Below the pieces are notes generated by a model, which saw only the letters and a program-made list of their open reading frames with translations, did no database searches and was not told the origin of the DNA. From contig NZ_JACODZ010000010.1 in assembly GCF_014280965.1 (NCBI RefSeq), positions 1 through 64,000 of the forward strand: a stretch of DNA of 64,000 nt. The letters run 5' to 3'. How positions within the stretch are numbered: position 1 is the stretch's first letter; every line of letters starts with the position of its first letter. Of the stretch, positions 7,111 to 15,850 are shown one piece after another. The position numbers were made by a program, and so were the translations under genes. This DNA comes from Echinicola salinicaeni. Its GTDB lineage: Bacteria > Bacteroidota > Bacteroidia > Cytophagales > Cyclobacteriaceae.

Positions 7111-7905
7111 TCAACCAATTTTTCCCGAATAATAATGCTTGAACCATTCCGGCACTTCTTCATTTTTGATATCATTCCAAACCTTCTTTCCACTTGCATT
7201 AAGCTTGAAATGTGCAAATAGATTATGCCGTTCTCCTTCTTTTGAGTTATCAAAAAAATAAGCCTGGTAACAATGTTGGGCTGCCTCGTATAACAAATCC
7301 ATAGAGCGGTAATACCTGTCAATAATCTTATCCTCTGGAACATCGTGTCCATCCTGGGGAACTCTGACCTTCTTTACCCGGTGAACATTTATTGTTGGAT
7401 CTTCTGTGGAAACAAAGTAAAGGTAAACCTTATAACCCGCTTCTTTAGCCTGTTTGATGATAGCTACTTTGCTCGGATGAGAAAAAACCGTTTCGAAGGA
7501 AAATTTCACTCCTTCTTTCAATAATTTCTTTCTTAAAAAATCAGCCAGTATTTGGGCAATTCTTTCATAAGGATTGTCACTCTTTTCATCTGCAATTTTT
7601 CGAATAACCTTTAAACGGTTATTGGATACCTTTATGCATTGCAGTAGTCTCGGTAGCGGAAATTCACTTCTAATCAATCCGGAATTATGAACAACTTCCT
7701 CAAACTCCTGTTGATCATACATTATTTTATAAATAGAAAAATCAAGCCCACTATTGTAAAGGTCTTGAGCTATATCGTCTGCGTTAATATAAATACCGAA
7801 GTCCAGTGTTTTACCACTTTGAACTTCGGTATTTCTAATGGCTTTTATGATGGAACTTTTGCCTGAACCGTTGGGACCAGCAAATATTCGCATACGTTTG
7901 GTCAT
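7111..7905 (-). CDS. Zeta-like P-loop kinase toxin (264 aa)
   Basis: The N-terminus has a Walker A motif, GPNGSGKSS (about residues 10-18), then INADDIAQ. Further on come SFETVFSHPSK and a segment with RVKKVRVPQDGHDVPEDKIIDRY. This is the pattern of zeta-toxin-like small-molecule kinases (COG4185). Zeta toxins phosphorylate UDP-N-acetyl sugars and so block cell-wall synthesis; the substrate here is unproven. Its ATG overlaps the antitoxin stop by one base (TGATG), so the pair is a coupled toxin-antitoxin module. Confidence 0.85.
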   Translation of the reverse strand: MTKRMRIFAGPNGSGKSSIIKAIRNTEVQSGKTLDFGIYINADDIAQDLYNSGLDFSIYKIMYDQQEFEEVVHNSGLIRSEFPLPRLLQCIKVSNNRLKVIRKIADEKSDNPYERIAQILADFLRKKLLKEGVKFSFETVFSHPSKVAIIKQAKEAGYKVYLYFVSTEDPTINVHRVKKVRVPQDGHDVPEDKIIDRYYRSMDLLYEAAQHCYQAYFFDNSKEGERHNLFAHFKLNASGKKVWNDIKNEEVPEWFKHYYSGKIG

Positions 7906-8120
7906 CAGTCCAGAATCAATTTTTGGTTATCACTTCCATGGCTGATTTCCTTTACTCTTTCTATATGTCCATCTTCATATTTTTTGACTACCCAACCGTT
8001 CTCTGCTACCATCACATATCCATTGATCTCCATGGCTTTCTTGGCCCCTTCCTTAAAGGCCTTGGATGATTTCCTTTCTACCAAACGGGTGCTGATATAT
8101 CTTAACTTATCTTTACTCAT
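7905..8120 (-). CDS. Antitoxin of the zeta-like module (71 aa)
   Basis: This small charged protein (SSKAFKEGAKKAMEINGYVMV, then a segment ending in GHIERV) is encoded directly upstream of the zeta-like kinase and ends within its start codon. Order, size and overlap fit an antitoxin for COG4185-type kinases. It does not look like the classical epsilon antitoxin. Residues 24-55 resemble the beta-strand and helix region of small partner proteins found with these kinases. Function is inferred from context. Confidence 0.7.
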   Translation of the reverse strand: MSKDKLRYISTRLVERKSSKAFKEGAKKAMEINGYVMVAENGWVVKKYEDGHIERVKEISHGSDNQKLILD

Positions 8121-8280
8121 AACACTTACAATATTATAAAAATAGAGACTAACTACAACTACATTCCATTAAATGATATAACGCAGATAATAGAAAGACT
8201 GTTCAAAACCCATTATTAATGTCAAACAAACCGGATAAAAAAAATTAAAACGTTCGATAAAAACTACCCCCCAAAAAAAA

Positions 8281-8365
8281 CAAATAAAATACCCCACATA
8301 GGAGGGACGAGCGTAAAGAAAACAGCCCGTTGTTCCAAGTCTTTAGCACAGCGGTGACTTGGAAC
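8281..8365. repeat. Interspersed intergenic repeat R1, copy 2 (different hairpin)
   Basis: The shared head (AAATAAAATACCCCACATAG, then GGGACGAGCGTAAAGAAAACAG) is kept. The following hairpin is replaced by GTTCCAAGTC (8332-8341) pairing with GACTTGGAAC (8356-8365). A further near-palindrome, CCTGCCTG/CAGACAGG, follows to about 8400. Confidence 0.6.
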
Positions 8366-8594
8366 TTAATATAATAGGAGCCTGCCTGGCAGCAGACAGG
8401 TCTCCAGACTCCGATCAACCCCATTATCCTACCCTGAGAATTACAATCCATTACATCCTCATCTCTATAATCAACACGCTTTCCCCCTTACCGAAATCCC
8501 CTCCCAATTCACAATTCCCCAATCCCTCGATTCGACAATTCAACAATTAAACTTCCCTCACCCTCCTTCTCCATTACATCTTTCTACCATATAA

Positions 8595-8724
8595 CTAGGG
8601 CTTGTCTTGGGGATACCTTACCTTCAGGTAAATTAATTCTTGGAAATATTATATATTTTAACAATCTCTAAACAGCTATAAAATCAGGAAATGGGAATTA
8701 CAAATTCCAGGGATAGTAGGGTGT
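8595..8724. repeat. Interspersed intergenic element R3, copy 1
   Basis: This element of about 130 bp begins CTAGGGCTTGTCTTGGGGATA and ends ATAGTAGGGTG. It carries two hairpins: TTACC/GGTAA around TTCA (8618-8631) and GGAATT/AATTCC around ACA (8694-8708). It ends 60 bases before the HNH gene. The rest of the gap 8121-8784 holds R1 copy 2 and AT-rich sequence without a gene. Confidence 0.7.
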
Positions 8725-8784
8725 TTTTTAAGATTATGTTTTACTATCTTCAATTGAATTTTTAAACATAACATTATAACATTA

Positions 8785-9510
8785 ATGCGTAATCCTAAGT
8801 GGCACAGAGATGAAATTATTCTTGCTCTTGATTTGTATCATTCCTTAGAGCCGGGTCAAATTCATGGAAGAAACCCAGCAGTGATTGAATTATCGGAATT
8901 ATTAAATCGCTTACCTATTTTTGATATAAGGCCTGATGCGGTCAAATTCAGAAACCCAAATGGAGTTGGGCTAAAGTTGAGCAATTTTCTTGCGATAGAC
9001 CCCGAATATCATGGAAAAGGAATGCAAAGCTATAGCAAGCTAGACGAGCAGGTTTTCAAAGAATTTGATGGGAAGCGATTTGAATTAAAGAAAATTGCCG
9101 ATTCTATCAGAAATGCTGTCAAAGACATAAATCTCAGTAATAAGCTCTATGAGACTCCTGAAAACGATGAGGAATCGGATTTTATCTTTAAAGAAGGAAA
9201 AGTCCTGTATAGATTGCACAAATACCGAGAGCGCAACAGTAAACTTGTGCTAAAAAAGAAATCGCAACACCTTCAAAAATATGGTAGTTTGGATTGCGAA
9301 GCCTGTGATTTTAATTTCCAAGTAAAATATGGTGATTTAGGGGCAGGATATATAGAATGCCATCACAAAGTAGCTTTATCTGATTTTGATGGAAGGGTCG
9401 ATACACGATTGGAAGATTTGGCTTTGGTCTGTTCTAATTGCCATAGAATGTTACACAAAAGCTTTGAAACCCTATCGGTTGGCAACTTAAAATCACAGCT
9501 TAAATTATAA
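8785..9510 (+). CDS. HNH endonuclease (241 aa)
   Basis: The C-terminal HNH domain shows a first zinc pair CEAC (about residues 171-174), the ECHHK core (about 192-196) with catalytic His, and a second pair VCSNCH (about 216-220). The N-terminal part (WHRDEIILALDLYH, then RPDAVKFRNPNGVGLKLSNF) is a conserved module of stand-alone HNH restriction proteins, likely for target recognition. It probably cuts foreign or modified DNA. It is the only plus-strand gene in this part of the island and has R3 elements on both sides. Confidence 0.85.
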   Translation: MRNPKWHRDEIILALDLYHSLEPGQIHGRNPAVIELSELLNRLPIFDIRPDAVKFRNPNGVGLKLSNFLAIDPEYHGKGMQSYSKLDEQVFKEFDGKRFELKKIADSIRNAVKDINLSNKLYETPENDEESDFIFKEGKVLYRLHKYRERNSKLVLKKKSQHLQKYGSLDCEACDFNFQVKYGDLGAGYIECHHKVALSDFDGRVDTRLEDLALVCSNCHRMLHKSFETLSVGNLKSQLKL

Positions 9511-9640
9511 TTATTCCTATCAAATAAACTTCAAGGATGAAAATAACAACCAAGCAAGGGCCAAAGTACTGACTTCTGAAGAACTTTATTGTAGCCCGAT
9601 AATAAAAGGTATTTCCCCTGCTAAGAAGACAATGAATGAC

Positions 9641-9771
9641 ATAGGGCTTGTCATGGGATACGTTACCTTCAGGTAAATTAATTTTTGAAAATATTTTAAC
9701 GATCCAACGACAACTATAAAATCCGTATACAGGAATTTCAAATTCCCAGAATAGTAGGGTGAAGAGGTATT
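9641..9771. repeat. Interspersed intergenic element R3, copy 2
   Basis: It has the same layout as copy 1: ATAGGGCTTGTCATGGGATA head, TTACC/GGTAA hairpin (9663-9676), GGAATT/AATTCC hairpin around TCA (9732-9746) and an ATAGTAGGGTG end. It lies between the convergent 3' ends of the HNH and Mrr-like genes and fills most of the gap 9511-9826. Confidence 0.7.
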
Positions 9772-9826
9772 CTCTGCTTATCAGGGCATGATGTACATAC
9801 TTATATATGCTTTCTCATTTGTTAAT

Positions 9827-10906
9827 TTAATTGTCTTCAATGTAGTCTACTATTTTCTTTTCTACTCTTTCATGATGTTTAAATTCTACATATTTATTTA
9901 CTTGCTTTGGGACTAGGTAAGTTTTTATTTTAATATTTAGCAATCCTTCTTTACAATAATTGTTCGACACTAACTTCCAAATTAATTCAATATTGGCACC
10001 TTCAAAATTAGGTTTGATACAAATTATGCTACTAATATATTCTTCTCCAGGAGCAAGAGTATTTCTGTGTGGACAAACAAAAAAATCACCTTGTGAATGG
10101 TTTATTTCTATATCCGTTTTATAATTAGCTGGAATAACAATTGAATCTACATATTCGTCTCCTATTTCTTGAAATGTTCCTTTAGTTAAAATAATAAGTT
10201 TAGGATTCTCGATTGGTGCATTCCCTGTGTTTTTCAACTTCAATTTAAATCTACAGTAGCTTTTGTTCTCACTTCTAATGAAAGTATTTTCAATTATAGG
10301 TGATTTGTACGTAGTATAATCAAAAATACTCGTTGGTTTAGAACCTAATTGATAGTAAGTATATTGTTCGTGAAATGGTACAGATTCAATCAATTCAAAT
10401 AGATTCTTTTCAAAACTAACAAGAACATCAGATTTAACTTTAAAATTCTGTAAACTTAGATACCAATCATGAGTTTCTTTGTTTTCATCAATTAAATCTA
10501 CAATATCTTCCCATGAAAATAAATGAATTTCAAATAATTTCAGTTCTCTATTTTCTATATCCTTAATACGAATATATTCTTCGATTTTAGAATCTTTATT
10601 AGCTGTAGTTGCAAAGTAAAACTTTTTTAAAGCTGGCTTAAATGCTTTTGCTAAACTTATTTCTTTGTCAATCTCTTTTTCGGAAAGCTGTTTGTGTGAA
10701 TATTCATCTTTACCTTTACATTGTATTCCATAATATGAATCTTCACCGTCTGGTATTCCATAAATATCCACTCCATTTTGTAATTGCCCATTTCTACCAT
10801 TCTTCTTTATTTCTTTACAATCCCAAATCTCTCCAAAAAGCTTTTTACATAAACTCTCAAAATCATCCCAATTTTCTGGTTTCCTTAATTGCTTTTTTGA
10901 TTCCAT
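9827..10906 (-). CDS. Mrr-like nuclease with beta-rich C-terminal domain (359 aa)
   Basis: Residues 10-130 match the Mrr/Avs-type nuclease module: WDDFESLCKKLFGEIW, then NGRNGQLQNGVDIYG, then YYGIQCKGKD (the D...QxK active site), then helices ending FATTANKD. In Avs-type STAND ATPases this module is the DNA-cutting effector, but no ATPase is present here. Residues 180-340 are strand-rich (for example KLKNTGNAPIENPKLIIL), like an Ig-type or CARDB-type sandwich, which may sense a ligand. The gene appears to be a single-gene unit. Its C-terminal role is inference. Confidence 0.75.
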   Translation of the reverse strand: MESKKQLRKPENWDDFESLCKKLFGEIWDCKEIKKNGRNGQLQNGVDIYGIPDGEDSYYGIQCKGKDEYSHKQLSEKEIDKEISLAKAFKPALKKFYFATTANKDSKIEEYIRIKDIENRELKLFEIHLFSWEDIVDLIDENKETHDWYLSLQNFKVKSDVLVSFEKNLFELIESVPFHEQYTYYQLGSKPTSIFDYTTYKSPIIENTFIRSENKSYCRFKLKLKNTGNAPIENPKLIILTKGTFQEIGDEYVDSIVIPANYKTDIEINHSQGDFFVCPHRNTLAPGEEYISSIICIKPNFEGANIELIWKLVSNNYCKEGLLNIKIKTYLVPKQVNKYVEFKHHERVEKKIVDYIEDN

Positions 10907-11044
10907 TATTTTGACGTATGTATTGGTTTAAATATGTTTTGCTATTATACTCATTTTATAATGGATGCTTAAATATCTGTTCCAAAGTAAAAACAAGGCC
11001 ATTTTCAATCTAATCTCCCCTCTAAATTTAGTGATTACCCAAAA

Positions 11045-11125
11045 CAAATAAAATACCCCACATAGAAGGGACGAGCGTAAAGAAAACAGTCAGCGACTGT
11101 TTTTAGCAAGTAGCAAGCTTACAGG
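11045..11125. repeat. Interspersed intergenic repeat R1, copy 3
   Basis: The head AAATAAAATACCCCACATAG is followed by AAGGGACGAGCGTAAAG and a perfect hairpin, AAAACAGTC (11083-11091) with GACTGTTTT (11095-11103). Copy 1 has loop AGT and this copy AGC. Confidence 0.65.
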
Positions 11126-11161
11126 CCAGACCCTACCCTATTCTCCCTCCTATAAACCCCA

Positions 11162-11245
11162 AAATAAAATTTGGACATTTCCTGGACGTCCTCACGACGT
11201 CTCCTCGGTGTTCCCTCTACGTCTCCTCTTTACTACTACTTAGCA
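11162..11245. repeat. Interspersed intergenic repeat R2, copy 4
   Basis: This is the longest R2 copy. It contains GGACGTCCTCACGACGTCTC and ends CTACGTCTCCTCTTTACTAC. The ACGTCTCCTC unit occurs in slightly varied form more than once inside it. Confidence 0.55.
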
Positions 11246-11261
11246 GTTCCATTATAGATAC

Positions 11262-11390
11262 CTAGGGGATGTCTAGGGGATACTTTGCCTACGGGTAAAT
11301 TAATTCTTGAAAATATTATGTATTTCTAAAACCTAAAGACAGCTTTATATTTCGAAAACGGGAGTTACAAATTTTCCGGATATATGGGTA
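11262..11390. repeat. Interspersed intergenic element R3, copy 3
   Basis: This diverged copy keeps the hairpin as TTGCC/GGTAA (11285-11298) around TACG, that is a C(UACG)G tetraloop if transcribed. One pair became a G-T wobble. The second hairpin is imperfect here. Gap 10907-11503 holds R1, R2 and R3 copies and no gene. Confidence 0.6.
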
Positions 11391-11503
11391 AAAAAGCATT
11401 CTTCACCCCTGTCAGGGGATTAAGGCGTTTCATGAGGTTGCGATGAAATTTATCATAAAATTTTAATGTTTGATTTATAGTTTATTTCTATTTCTATGAA
11501 AAA

Positions 11504-12175
11504 TTATGAAGAATAAACTTCTTTAGAAGTACTGATGACATCGTTGAAAAAATAATATACTGAAATAACCAAAATCCAGACGGTAATAATGATAACCGAA
11601 TTTCCCACAAAGTCATAATTATCAAAGTTGCTGAATAATTCTTTGAGCCAAATTATTTCAAAAACGAAAGGAGTCAGGTTAACAATTAATGCCAACAGCC
11701 CCATAACTATAGCACTTGTTTTTCCAACGAAATTATTTCGTTTTGCATCTACTTTATATAGTTCACTGTATATGGAAATAGGCATTAAAGTCCTGGTAAA
11801 ATCGTCGGGAGAAGTATAGCCTAAATTTTTGTTTTCATAGTTAAAATATGTCCTGGAAAACACCTTTAATATTCTTACTATTTCAGATTTATGAGTACTA
11901 ACTATCTGATTCCGGAGAATTAGGAAGGCTAATACAAGAGGGACAAAAATTTGGATAGAGGTTATATCCTTAATATGAATCGGCCCAACATTTATTGACT
12001 CTACGTAGGTGCCTTCAATCAAATAAAAAAGTAGCAAGAGCACAATTATCATTATCCCCAACCTATTAGTTTCTTTAGCTAAATCATTACTCTTGGAGAT
12101 AAGATGATCCAAATAAAAATGAATCTTATCTTCAGTATTGCTTTTTATATAATCTTCTACTTCTGCTTTAGTCAT
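11504..12175 (-). CDS. Membrane protein of unknown function (223 aa)
   Basis: A charged cytosolic N-terminus is followed by about four membrane helices (roughly residues 40-58, 74-92, 150-170 and 190-210). A cytosolic loop of about 55 residues containing YENKNLGYTSPDDFTRTL separates the two helix pairs. I recognise no family. It sits alone between the Mrr-like gene and the TerB/nuclease gene, 75 bases from the latter, so it could belong to either neighbour's system or act as a membrane effector. That is inference from position. Confidence 0.6.
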   Translation of the reverse strand: MTKAEVEDYIKSNTEDKIHFYLDHLISKSNDLAKETNRLGIMIIVLLLLFYLIEGTYVESINVGPIHIKDITSIQIFVPLVLAFLILRNQIVSTHKSEIVRILKVFSRTYFNYENKNLGYTSPDDFTRTLMPISIYSELYKVDAKRNNFVGKTSAIVMGLLALIVNLTPFVFEIIWLKELFSNFDNYDFVGNSVIIITVWILVISVYYFFNDVISTSKEVYSS

Positions 12176-12250
12176 CTTAGTTTCTTGATATAAAAGTATA
12201 ATCCTCTTGTAATAACATTGTCCCTTTAATTTCTGGAATTAAAACCTAAC

Positions 12251-12982
12251 TCACCTCAAAACCACTTTTTCGGCATCAAAGAAGAAATTACTTTCTGGCG
12301 ATTTCCAATATTTTTGAAGGTTGGCCTTGTGCTGTATGGGCTTTCTGAAAGCCTCTACGGGTATGACATAAAGGGCATCAGGGGAATATGGAAGACCTCC
12401 CACTCCTAAGGCTATAAAAGTCGGTGTTCCGCTTGTGTCCTGAAATTCCTGGTAACGCTTCCATTGCTCATCTTTGGCAAAACGGATAAAATCTCCCTCA
12501 GTTTGCTTTCTCCATTTACATTCCACAGCCAAGGCATAGCTGTTTCCCTTGAGTCGGAGTTCTAGCTGTAAATCAGGTTGCTGGGTGGTTTCTGCATATC
12601 GGCCCTCTGTATACTTATCACCAGCCCATTGTTTTAAGGTGAAATATTCCTTGTCAAACTTCTTGACCACATACTTTTCAAAATCCAGTCCCGCTTTTTG
12701 TTGGATATCCACTAGGGTAGTTTCTGATTCTTCAGAAGAAGTGGCCAAGTCTGCTCTTAGCTTTTCTATTAATGGATCTACCTCCACACCTTGATGCTTG
12801 GCCAACTCACGGATCATACTTTCCTCTTTGGGGGTCAGTTGTCCATCCACCATAGCCAGAGCAATAGCATCCTCAAGATTTTGACCAGATGCTTTAGGCA
12901 CTTGTGCTACCATCAAAATTCCTGCAGTGAGCATAATCCCCCCTCCTATAATTAAAAAAAATCCTAACATCTTTTTCATCAT
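12251..12982 (-). CDS. Membrane-anchored TerB-like / restriction-endonuclease-like protein (243 aa)
   Basis: An N-terminal membrane helix (residues 4-26) is followed by a TerB-like helical segment (AIALAMVDGQLTPKEESMI) and a PD-(D/E)xK nuclease domain. The nuclease core is GLDFEKYVVKKF, then QPDLQLEL, then ALAVECKWRKQ, giving the D...ExK active site. The start directly follows the GmrSD-like stop (TAAATGATG), so the two genes are translated together. A nuclease fixed at the inner membrane could attack incoming phage DNA. That location is predicted from the helix. Confidence 0.75.
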   Translation of the reverse strand: MMKKMLGFFLIIGGGIMLTAGILMVAQVPKASGQNLEDAIALAMVDGQLTPKEESMIRELAKHQGVEVDPLIEKLRADLATSSEESETTLVDIQQKAGLDFEKYVVKKFDKEYFTLKQWAGDKYTEGRYAETTQQPDLQLELRLKGNSYALAVECKWRKQTEGDFIRFAKDEQWKRYQEFQDTSGTPTFIALGVGGLPYSPDALYVIPVEAFRKPIQHKANLQKYWKSPESNFFFDAEKVVLR

Positions 12983-15493
12983 TTATTTCAGCCTTGATAC
13001 AAAACCATCCATCGTCTCATAAAACTTTGGCAAAGTTTCAATAAAAAAACTATTCATACTTTCCCAGTCATTTTCATTGAATAGGCTTAGGCCATTTTGC
13101 TCTATTTTAATCTTGCTCATTTTACTGTCAGGCAGTTCTTCCCAAACCAAGGATTGTCCAAATTTCGATTCTATAGCCTCCTTTTGTGACAATAGCTTTT
13201 TAAAGTAAAGCTTGTTCTGATCTTTATTAGAACTGGTCATGCCTAATTCGATTCTTGCACATGACTTGGTGATCGTAAGCGTATAAAGTAGCCCTGTTAA
13301 TCCTGCACCGGTATTTAGCCAATGATCTTTAGTTGGATTGACATTTTTGAATAAGGGAGTATGATTTAATTTTGGCAAAAGCTGTTGCCAGTATTTCTTT
13401 CGAATGGTATACCGACCAGGCTCTCCATTATTGACCAAGCCGGATTGATATTTGATCATCAAGTCATCCTCCATCTCATAAAGTTTCAGGAGTTTTTTAA
13501 GAATACCGAATTTACTGTTACTGTCTATATTGGCCTCAATGAATTTGCCATTGATCACTTCTTCTGCATACCTAAAATCCTCACGCTTCTTGGAAATTTT
13601 AAGGATATCTTGCCCATTAAGCAGCAAGGCCGAATTTCTTTCAAATAGCCTTCTGATTACATAAAAATACATCTGGGCCACCGCATCCTCTTCTATTTTG
13701 GTGTCCTCAAATATGAAATAGTCCAGTTTCTTATAGGTCGGGCTATCCGCCTCAAAGATGTTGGTTTCTTCCAACTCTTCTTGCCACTCCTCGAGGTTCA
13801 CTTCAGGGAATTTCCAAATCTTCAAAAATCGGTCATAAATAATGCCCAAGCGTCTTTCATAGGTGTCAAGGTTCCAGTCAGCAATCTCCTTTAAGTAACT
13901 ATTCAGCCAAAGCCTACTATATAGATATCCCTGCTGCTTTTCGTCCATATTCATGCTTTGTTTCTCAAGAAACGGCTTATTGCCCAAAGCCCCATTATTG
14001 CCTGATAAGGTCAGGTTACCTATGGTGTTTAGGTATTTTTCCTTGAAGTCAAAATAATCTTCAGGAGAGAGAGTATCATTCCACCTTTCATGAGGGTTTC
14101 TTGGAAAAATATGCTCAATGGTAATGGCCTCATTGGAAGTATCCACATATTCAGGATTTTGAAAGTTTTCCAGTAGCTCAAAAAAGTAATTTCGGTTTTT
14201 TGACTGGATATTATAGACATCCTTGTCTTTCAGTGCGATCTTGATTTCCTCATTGCTGGGGAACTTGGCAGAACCTTTTTTCCTGGCTAGTGCCCTGGCA
14301 AGTGAGTCATGGTATTCCTCCGGGTCCAGTTCAGCATATAAGGTCATAAAAACCTTGTTCAAAGCATTGGTAGGAAGCCCCATGATGAACCTCCTCCATA
14401 CATAACTCTGGATGAGTTGAAGGATGTTGACCACCATTTCGGAACTAATCACCCCATTCTCTTGGTCTTCAAAGACCTGCATAAGGAAAGGATAAGCTAC
14501 ATTGATCTCCAGCTTATTGATATGCTCCAACTCCTTTCGTATTTTCTTGTCAGGCACTGTTCCCGGGTTGACCAACTTCTTATATTGAAAAGAAAGTGAC
14601 TTAATGTTTTCTAGCTCTTGGTAAAAGGCATCCTCCCGCTTATTGCTATAGAGTTGCTTAAATTCCTCATAGACCCTGCTCTTATTGGGGATCTTTTTGT
14701 TTTTTAGCGTCAGATAATCCCTTATATAGTCCGAAACCAGAGAGCTCTTTTTGACATGATCCCGCGCATTTTCTTCTATGGGGTTCCAAATAGTCTCAAA
14801 TACCCGTTCTTGCTCCTCAGGCTCTAAATCCATAAGGATATAATTCCTGATTAGATCCGACTGTGATAGATCCAATCCGGTGGAGTTTAAACTCTCAAAG
14901 ATTCGTTGAGGATCATCTTTTCCTCTTTCGAGCGAAATACCTACGAATATTAACCTTTCCAATCCATTGAGAATGGTATAAAAATTATCTTCATTGATAG
15001 ACCTTGTGAAATAATAGTAATTTTCAATAACATTGGAAAAACCATCATAACCCTTTTCATTTCCATTAAGGATAGCATGAAAAGCACGTGAGTTAGGATC
15101 TGTTTGTTTCAATTTCAATTTATGTCTCTCATTCCTTACATATTGGTTAGAAAGAAATTGATTGAATATCATTTCAGAAACTTCCTGATCTCCCCTTTCC
15201 TTGGCAAATCGATATAATGCAACCAAAAGAATATTGATGGTGGTTAACCTCTGTTGGCCGTCTATGATGACGAGTTTTTGTACATCTCCTATGAGCACGT
15301 TTCCCTCATGGATGTATACTAGACTGCCGATAAAGTGGGTGCCTTTCTTTGTGGTTTCTTCCAGTATGATATCATTTAGTAGCTGCCTACATTCTGATAG
15401 TGTCCAATCATAATTACGCTGATAAACTGGAATTAAGAATTGTATTTTGGGTGTTTGTAAAAAGCTAATTATTTGAAGTTGATTGGCATTCAT
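12983..15493 (-). CDS. GmrSD-type DUF262-DUF1524 restriction enzyme (836 aa)
   Basis: The N-terminal DUF262 (GmrS) domain carries IPVYQRNYDW and the nucleotide-binding motif DGQQRLTT (residues 78-85). The DUF1524 (GmrD) HNH nuclease follows near residue 460 with EHIFPRNPHERW, then NTIGNLTLSGNN. The last 280 residues form an extra domain common in long family members. GmrSD enzymes are type IV restriction systems that use NTP and cut modified phage DNA, such as glucosylated hydroxymethylcytosine DNA. It is co-transcribed with the membrane-anchored nuclease, whose start codon follows its stop directly. Confidence 0.88.
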   Translation of the reverse strand: MNANQLQIISFLQTPKIQFLIPVYQRNYDWTLSECRQLLNDIILEETTKKGTHFIGSLVYIHEGNVLIGDVQKLVIIDGQQRLTTINILLVALYRFAKERGDQEVSEMIFNQFLSNQYVRNERHKLKLKQTDPNSRAFHAILNGNEKGYDGFSNVIENYYYFTRSINEDNFYTILNGLERLIFVGISLERGKDDPQRIFESLNSTGLDLSQSDLIRNYILMDLEPEEQERVFETIWNPIEENARDHVKKSSLVSDYIRDYLTLKNKKIPNKSRVYEEFKQLYSNKREDAFYQELENIKSLSFQYKKLVNPGTVPDKKIRKELEHINKLEINVAYPFLMQVFEDQENGVISSEMVVNILQLIQSYVWRRFIMGLPTNALNKVFMTLYAELDPEEYHDSLARALARKKGSAKFPSNEEIKIALKDKDVYNIQSKNRNYFFELLENFQNPEYVDTSNEAITIEHIFPRNPHERWNDTLSPEDYFDFKEKYLNTIGNLTLSGNNGALGNKPFLEKQSMNMDEKQQGYLYSRLWLNSYLKEIADWNLDTYERRLGIIYDRFLKIWKFPEVNLEEWQEELEETNIFEADSPTYKKLDYFIFEDTKIEEDAVAQMYFYVIRRLFERNSALLLNGQDILKISKKREDFRYAEEVINGKFIEANIDSNSKFGILKKLLKLYEMEDDLMIKYQSGLVNNGEPGRYTIRKKYWQQLLPKLNHTPLFKNVNPTKDHWLNTGAGLTGLLYTLTITKSCARIELGMTSSNKDQNKLYFKKLLSQKEAIESKFGQSLVWEELPDSKMSKIKIEQNGLSLFNENDWESMNSFFIETLPKFYETMDGFVSRLK

Positions 15494-15850
15494 AAAAACT
15501 CAATTTTGAAATAAAAACAATTCCTCTAATTTAACCAATCACAAATATTATGAAAAACAAACCTCAAAAAGGTAAAAATAAAAAGGGGAAGGGGCAACAA
15601 AATCTGAGGGGCTAAAACACAAAGGACTCGCCCCGAAATGCTGTTCTGATTCACTCCTTAACGAGCCCATCTGTTGTTATTATGCATTAATTGCCCCCCC
15701 AAACGATGGTTCCATGAAAATCTAGGCTGAAAAATATTACTTATTGATGTTTTATATTAAAACTGTTATGCAATTATTGAACCCAATCATTTTCAGTTCA
15801 AAATGACTAATTGTGATCTCCTAATCAATACCCTTCACCAAATTTTCCAG
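15494..15850. other. Intergenic region without recognisable gene
   Basis: This is AT-rich sequence with short G and C runs (GGGGAAGGGGC, a run of seven C near 15700). I see no ORF with coding character, no terminator-like hairpin and none of the R1-R3 repeats. It presumably holds the promoter of the GmrSD operon. Confidence 0.5.
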
